Assembly: GCA_949152475.1 (NCBI GenBank)
Contig: OX424567.1
Span: forward strand, 20,237,402 to 20,301,401
Source: Terebella lapidaria
Lineage: Eukaryota; Annelida; Polychaeta; Terebellida; Terebellidae
Length of the DNA: 64,000 nt
Direction: 5' to 3'
Shown: piece after piece, positions 58,141 through 64,000 of the stretch
Numbering within the stretch: position 1 is the stretch's first letter
Layout of the letters: the number at the start of each line of letters is the position of its first letter
Program-made: the position numbers and the translations under genes
The notes under the pieces: generated by a model
Told to the model about the DNA's origin: nothing
Databases searched by the model: none
Seen by the model: only the letters and a program-made list of their open reading frames with translations

Positions 58141-59750
58141 TCAATAGTATTGAATTAGTATTTGAACATTTATACTGCGCTTTACCAAAACTTTGCTCAA
58201 AGCGCATAACAATAGAATTAGATACAAAACTACATAAAATCAATTACAAAATAACATGGTTTTAACAGCCGACTTGAATTGACGGATTGAACACAGAGTC
58301 TCAATTGGGAGCGGGAGACTGTTCCATACATGGGGGCCAGCAAAACTGAGGGCCCTATCTCCTACGGATTTCAGTCTTGTTCTAGGACCAACATATAAGT
58401 TCTGTTAACTGGAGCGCAAGGCCCGAGATGATGTTTGAGGCGTAAACAGAGATGAGAGGTATCCGGGTCCATTGGTGATGAAGCAGAAGAAGAGCAGGGC
58501 AGTTTTGAAAACAACCCTGTCTTGTATGGGAAGCCAATGGAGCTCCCGGATTACTGGTGTGACAGGGTCTCTGCGGGGAACCTTGGACACAATCCGAGCA
58601 GCCGTATTTTGGAGCAACTGTATGCGTCGGATCTGGGATGATGGCAATCCGTAAAGGAGTGAGTTGCCGTAGTCAAAACAGCTAGTGACCAGCTGATTGA
58701 TCAGTGTCTTGACCGAGTGAACGTCAAGATATGGACGCATCCTGCCTATCTTGCGCATGGAGAACATTGCCATTTTGCCTACATGGGATACTTGCTGAGT
58801 CATGTTCAAAGACGAATCCAGATGAACTCCTAGATTGCGGACAACCGAGGATTGCTGTCCACCAACGCCTATATTTGTGTATATCTGAGGGGTGACATGA
58901 AATATACAGCTGAATATCGTCTGCATACATATGAAATTGAAGCCCATGATGCCGGATGATTTGTCCGAGTGGCATGACATACAGTGTATATAAGATGGGA
59001 CCCAAAATGTAGCCCTGAGGAACTCCACACGATAAGGAACGTGGTTGTGAAACATCTCCACCAATCATTACACTCTGTGAGCGACCGGAAAGATAGCTGG
59101 GAAACCACTGGAGCACTCTTAAACGTAGACAGCAAGACTTGATGATCAACAGTGTCAACGGCACTGGACAAATCTAGCAGCACCATCAGTGATACCTGTT
59201 TGCTGTAGTCATGAGAAGATCATTGTAAACAGAGCCGTTTCCGTGCTGCATCTAGGGCGATAGGCGGATTGGAGAGGCTCATGGCAGTTAGTGCTCATGA
59301 GGTGTTGGCGCAGTTGATGTAGCACTACTTTCTGCAACACCTTAGAGACAAAATTAAGGTTCGACACTGGCGTGTAATTCTGGAGATCATTTGGATTCAG
59401 ACCCGGTTTCTTCAGGAGCGGGCGTACGATGGCCTTTCTGAAATCGTCAGGCACAGTTCCAGTCCTGAGTGAGGAGTTAACGATTTGCGTCAACAGTGGT
59501 GCGAGCGAGCCGAGGGTGTCCTTGACGAGCCAGGTCGAGGCCGGGTCAAGAGCACAGTGTTTAGTGGACATGGATCCGACGACTTTGATAATGTGTGATT
59601 GAGATACAGGGCTGAATTCCTCAAGCTTTGGCTGCTCATTTTCAGTTTGGTCCTCTGACATGGCATTCGAGAACATTTGTCTAATATTACTGATCTTTCT
59701 GGCGGAGTAGGAAGAAAACTCGATTGTGTATTATATGTAGGGAGGGCGTG
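58141..59750 (-). mobile_element. Broken CR1/L2-type LINE
   Basis: On the reverse strand the RT text runs in order: LDPASTWLVKDTLGSLAPLL, TGTVPDDFRKAIVRPLLKKP, PLQSAYRPRCSTETALF, VLLDLSSAVDTVDHQ, GVPQGYILGPILYTLYV, the catalytic YADDIQLYIS, NLGVHLDSSLNMTQQVSHVG and DYGNSLLYGLPSSQIRRIQL. The order and wording are those of CR1/L2 elements. It is 5'-truncated near 59,750, needs at least two frame changes, and lacks part of the region between YADD and NLGV. The 3' end has the GCGCTTTGAGCA ... AAAGCGC stem typical of L2. Not active. Confidence 0.85.
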
Positions 59751-59911
59751 TCATTTGATGACAATAGAGGAATCATAAATGTTAGATATAAACTAAGGCG
59801 ACTAGCTGAATGTGTTTGAATTTGGGAATCCGCATGAGCCTCAACTCATGATCAAAGGATGAACCCTGAAATGATGAGGACCCTGTGTGTGATCTACTCA
59901 AGCTTATGACA

Positions 59912-60893
59912 AATAGACGTGGAATCAATACCCAGTATCAAGTATTCCGAGCAAACAAAACAGGGTCCGTTATCCAATCTCATAGTCCGGGGACAGAAAG
60001 TCATATCAGGCATACGAAGTGAGAGAAAACAAAAATGACAGGGAAACTCATGAACCCCCGTAAATGGCCATTAGGAGGTGAAATCAGGTGTTCCGGAAAG
60101 AGTGAGCATTTCCTGCCCCACTAGTGGCACCCGTCATGAATTCCCCAAAATTCCGAGCGAGCAAAACAGAGTCCGTTATCCAATCTCATAATACGTGGAC
60201 AGAAAAGTCATATCAGGCATACGAAGTGAGCAAACAAAACAGGGTCCGTCATCCAATCTCACAGTCCGGGGACAGAAAGTAACATCAGGCACACGAAGTG
60301 AGAGAAAACAAAAACAACAAGGAAACTCATGAACCCCCCAAAATGGCCATCAGGAGGTGAAATCAGGTGTTCCGGGAAGAGAGAGCATTTCCTGCCCCAC
60401 TAGTGGCACCCGTCATGAATTCCCCAAAATTAACATGAAAATAGATCTAGTTGCATGGCAGACATGGATTTGCTGTATTTATCAACCAGATCATGATGAC
60501 GTCCATAGAATTTCTTAAACGCAGCGATAAGTTTTGGTAAAACATATCCTTGTCGTAGCAGTTTAGAGACTAGCTGGGCACTTCGATAGACAAAGTCCTC
60601 ATACTTGCAACTAGCTCTGGAATAGCGTATAAGTTGAGAAACAAACACACCATATGCCGGTGACATACGAATGTTGCTGCTTAGAAAAGGGAAATTGACT
60701 ATGGAAAAATTGAAATCATCACGTTTGTCATATAATCTAGTTGACAGGTTAGAATCATTATCAATCTCCAACCTCAGGTCTAGATAGTTGGAAAAATTAG
60801 CGGATTCTGTAGTATCCTTAATTTCAAGTTCCTTAGGATATATGACATCCAAATAATCACCAAACTTGGGATTATTTAGCGACAACATACACG
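59912..60893 (-). mobile_element. 5'-truncated RT element with tandem 3' UTR
   Basis: The reverse strand is open for 152 codons: LSLNNPKFGDYLDVIYPKEL, LSTRLYDKRDDFNFSIVNFP, SPAYGVFVSQLIRYSRASCK, then LLRQGYVLPKL. This is the C-terminal part of an RT family with the D-(Y)-L-D and YDKRDDFNF signature, common in marine invertebrates. I think it is related to Penelope-like elements, but the clade is uncertain. The element begins just after where the RT active site would be. The 3' UTR (59,912-60,425) contains three partial tandem copies of a roughly 200-bp unit (GTTCCGG(A/G)AAGAG, CTGCCCCACTAGTGGCACCC). Confidence 0.75.
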
Positions 60894-61079
60894 TAGGTTC
60901 GTTCCATGTGGCCCAGATGACTGGCCAGTATTTGATGGGCTATACAAAATTACTCTGATATGTTCGAGATTTGATTATATAATTTACATTCATGCCAATC
61001 GTTTGAATCTTGAAGACCGTCAGTGAAAAAAATTATAATGATAAATAATAACACTGGAATTCTCTTATTGTCATTATCA

Positions 61080-61745
61080 TGTTTTAATGTTAGCTTTTTG
61101 TTGTAGTAATGATAGATCGATTACTTTCAGCTAGTTATTGGCATGTTGTTACATGTCCCATGAGCATTTCGTGTCAGTGTTGTTCTCTTGCCACACACAG
61201 TAGAAGATGCGTTTCTTGTTCTTGTTGGACTTCGTAGAAATTGATATATTCACCCAGAGGGATAGTTTTCAGAAATCCCACAAGTACCAACCGGTCGTTA
61301 TCAGCATCACACAAATGGGCATGCTGTCACATGTCACAATACCATACAAGAAATAGTCGAGATACGAATATGGTATGAAATAACTTATGTTTCTTAATAT
61401 ATGATGATCATATAATTTCTTTTGCAGTGTTTTTTTTGGCCCATATGTTTTCGGCGCATTGAGAATGTGTGATATTTAGTTGCATCGTGTTGATAATCCC
61501 TTTCAAATATTGTATACCTGTTTTGATATCAAAAGGCAAAAAGTTCACACACCTTAAAACAAGTACTACAAATCTTATAGAACAATGTTCCATGTAAACT
61601 TATGGAACAATGTTCCATGTAATTTTACTCTTTCCTTTTGTGCTTGTATACAGAACTAGGTCAGAGAATTGTCAGCTGTACAATTACTTAAAAGTGCCAG
61701 ATTGTGCCACGATCATAATTATGAAACGCCCAAAAACATAGCATT
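61080..61745 (+). repeat. Duplicated block X, copy 3
   Basis: Shares CACAAGTACCAACCGGTCGT, CATGTTTTCGGCGCATTGAG-like text and CAGAACTAGGTCAGAGAA with copy 2. It supplies the empty site for the insertion at 53,254. Confidence 0.8.
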
Positions 61746-61749
61746 TGCC

Positions 61750-62530
61750 TTAATAGGCCTACTGTTGTCTGTTGCCTATATACGTCCTACAGCTGCAATG
61801 CAAGCAGTTCGAACTTGTCATGGACATACGTAAGGGAAGGGTAAGGGTAGTTGTTTTGCCAAACTGTGTCAACTGTGTGACTCTTGTGTAGCATACAGGA
61901 CGCCACTCAGTGTCGACAAATCTAAAACACAATTAGAAAAATGTACACGATACCTTACATTAGGCTATTGATTTATTATAACTTTTGTGATATTAAGAAT
62001 ATCCAGGGTGTACCTATGGAATTTACCTATGGAACCATATACATGTATTATCAACAACCCAAACAGATCTCTTTTGACCAATTATTCTTTACCCATGTCA
62101 TATACCTCAATTGATTTAGCTGGATAAAATCATTTATTGCAATATCATGCCAAAATTAATCACATTTTCATTCTAAATCAGATGTTATTTAATAACGATG
62201 CGTGATATTAACTTTCGAATGGCATGGTGTTTTTGTCCCATCAGGAGGCAACTAATTTTGTGACCAATTGTATCTGATATTGCCTGAAGTTTGCCAATAT
62301 TGTGAAAATGAAGTTGTGAATGATTCTTCCCTCTGACAATCTAAATAGGTGATTTTTATCACATTTGCAATAAAGGATACCAAAGAGACATAGAGGCATT
62401 CAAACATTGTTGTATAAGTATGACATGCTGTGCTAAAATTTCAACTTGTGTTTGTGTATTATTACAAACCTGTGTTTTTATAGTATTACATCATTTATTC
62501 AAATCCGCTCTGAACACTCGTGATATTTAA
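61750..62530 (+). repeat. Duplicated block Y, copy 2
   Basis: Matches 54,660-55,510. A tandem CTTATGGAACAATGTTCCAT-type duplication lies just upstream at 61,576-61,620. Confidence 0.75.
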
Positions 62531-62534
62531 AGGG

Positions 62535-63550
62535 TTAGTTCCTAGTAAACATAAAGTTGTCAAAACAAATAAAATTAAGTATAAATTGATTGATGGTGGT
62601 GTACTGATTCAGAATCGCCCATTTGTGGATTTTATTTTCCATCCTATATGCACTCTATATGTCAATAATGACATGTCTGCGGCCGCCCCCTCTTTCCGGG
62701 ATTATGAATGCGCGATCCCTTGTGACGTCATCGGTTGTACAACTTGTCAACACGTGTCGTTCGCCTCAAACACTGTGTTCAGCCAAACGTCTAGAAAATG
62801 CATCTAGGTTAGTAACCAGAATGAAAATAAGCAATAATAATCATTATTATGTCTTAATGTAAATCATGGACACAGTAGAATATATAAAATTGCTCCCAAG
62901 TTGTCGATTTGGGGTTGAAGTGGGCGATGATAGGTGCGGGACAATTCGTGCGCGATAGGGTTTTTGACGGGGCGTAGATCTGTCGATAAATGATTGATCT
63001 GAATTTTGTAAGCGATGTTTAGAAGACATTTATCCATACAAGAAAATCTTGCAGTTTCGTTCATTTTCCTCTAGTAGTTCGTCCACAATCGTAAATCTAA
63101 AACGCTGATTCGTACGATGTGATTTTCCTTATTTCTGACCGTCGCCGTCAGCGTCCTCATCCATGATCATTCGAGTTTTTTTTTCATGGAATGTCTACCG
63201 CAGTTTCCAGCTTTTCTATAATACTTTCGTATATATTCTGTATATTTTATCATATAGATCTGGAATTTATTTATCACATATATATTAATCGTGGTCATTT
63301 GCGCACTTGACTAGATCTAGTGCAGACTAGAACTATATGGAAATTATGGATCACGAGGATAATTTAGGGATGATTATTTTATACTAGGAATTTGGATACT
63401 GCCAAACCGCACGCATGCAGCAACTACCAGTATATATCAAAATTTATACCTGAAAAGCCATACCTCTACATCATGCAGTCTAGATATAGGGTAGTACGTA
63501 TTGCTAAGAGTCTGACATACCTACTGGTATTTTAACAGATAAATTTATAT
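62535..63550. other. Stretch without a recognised gene
   Basis: Mostly AT-rich. A GC-richer patch at 62,680-62,770 and one at 63,130-63,170 carry no recognisable signal. The frame at 62,520-62,807 is not convincing. Confidence 0.3.
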
Positions 63551-63557
63551 TACAGTT

Positions 63558-63803
63558 TCAAACCAGTTGTCCGTGGAGAAAAATGGAGATGCGTTGTCGG
63601 TGGTTGCACTGACCAACACGATTGAGACTGGTTATTCACACAAGTCCATACATGTTCAGCCGCCATCTTCCCCCCCCCCCCCCCCACCACAGGAGCTACC
63701 ACAACTTCAACCACTGGACACTCTCACACTGAGGTACTTATTGCTGGATAAAGATTACATCATTCGAAATATACTGCATCATGAAATGTGTAGGAAATTG
63801 AAG
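63558..63803 (+). other. Candidate internal exon, proline-rich, unknown
   Basis: Preceded by ATTACAG and followed by AAATTGAA|GTGAGT. The main frame reads EKNGDALSVVALTNTIETGY, a proline run from a C-tract (63,670-63,684), then TLRYLLLDKDYIIRNILHHE. The C-run length can change the frame. A second frame before the C-run gives KPVVRGEKWRCVVGGCTDQH with two cysteines. No family recognised. Confidence 0.35.
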
Positions 63804-64000
63804 TGAGTTGTGTGAGTGTTTGCAGTAAAAAATACTTTGTAGATCTGGTAATGTTTCATATCATACAATTTCAATCATATAAAAAATGATCTCATGGCTA
63901 CTCATTTTCATTCGAGGCATTAAACTACTGTGACGAGAGCAGTAAAACACGACCATTTCTCACTTATGATGATTAATAATGCATAAATTAACTATTGCTT

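Overview
The window is nuclear DNA of an animal. It is AT-rich by eye, has no operons, shows spliced-looking exons (AG acceptors, GTAAGT-type donors) and is packed with repeats: a CR1/L2-type LINE, an RT family with a Y-D-K-R-D-D-F core that I know from marine invertebrates, mariner-type MITEs and long fold-back elements. A marine invertebrate fits best; I cannot name the phylum. I recognise no intact conserved housekeeping gene. Identities quoted are by eye.

1-10 kb: coding-like fragments, then a decayed copy (about 2.0-9.6 kb) of a multi-copy invertebrate gene I know only from unnamed predicted proteins. Four elements sit inside it: a 598-bp MITE, a 567-bp MITE with about 165-bp inverted repeats, a 1.3-kb element with TACC target duplication, and a 2.7-kb almost perfect palindrome that later landed in that element's own target duplication.

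10-16 kb: an RT fragment, candidate exons (11.4-12.6 kb), and the best gene candidate of the window: TATA box 14,526, exon 14,599-14,707, exon 15,289-15,656, giving a 158-residue unknown protein.

16-41 kb: a very large imperfect inverted duplication. The left arm (about 16.4-28.8 kb) reads as the reverse complement of the right arm (about 33.3-40.9 kb) around a 4.5-kb spacer. It carries copies of small unknown genes plus their 5' regions. Comparing the arms gives empty sites that date insertions. An element with CACTGGGG ends and a 5-bp AACTC duplication (20,532-27,087) is absent from the right arm, and a 1,011-bp cassette made of 364-bp units (38,478-39,488) is absent from the left arm. The CACTGGGG element was itself invaded by a 4.3-kb palindrome (22,723-27,007) whose arms are tandem 365-bp units, each with a CCAAGATGGCGGCC-like motif.

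41-64 kb: further copies of the same 5' block and small genes, then a direct segmental duplication with blocks X (47.8, 52.4 and 61.1 kb), Y (54.7 and 61.8 kb) and Z (49.2 and 56.0 kb), interrupted by a GC-rich composite insertion, a broken L2-type LINE and the 5'-truncated RT element. A candidate exon lies near the right end.

Overall this is a duplication-rich, transposon-rich segment holding one or more families of small, unrecognised, mostly decayed genes. Its main interest is the fold-back and cassette-type mobile elements and the insertion order that can be read directly from empty sites.
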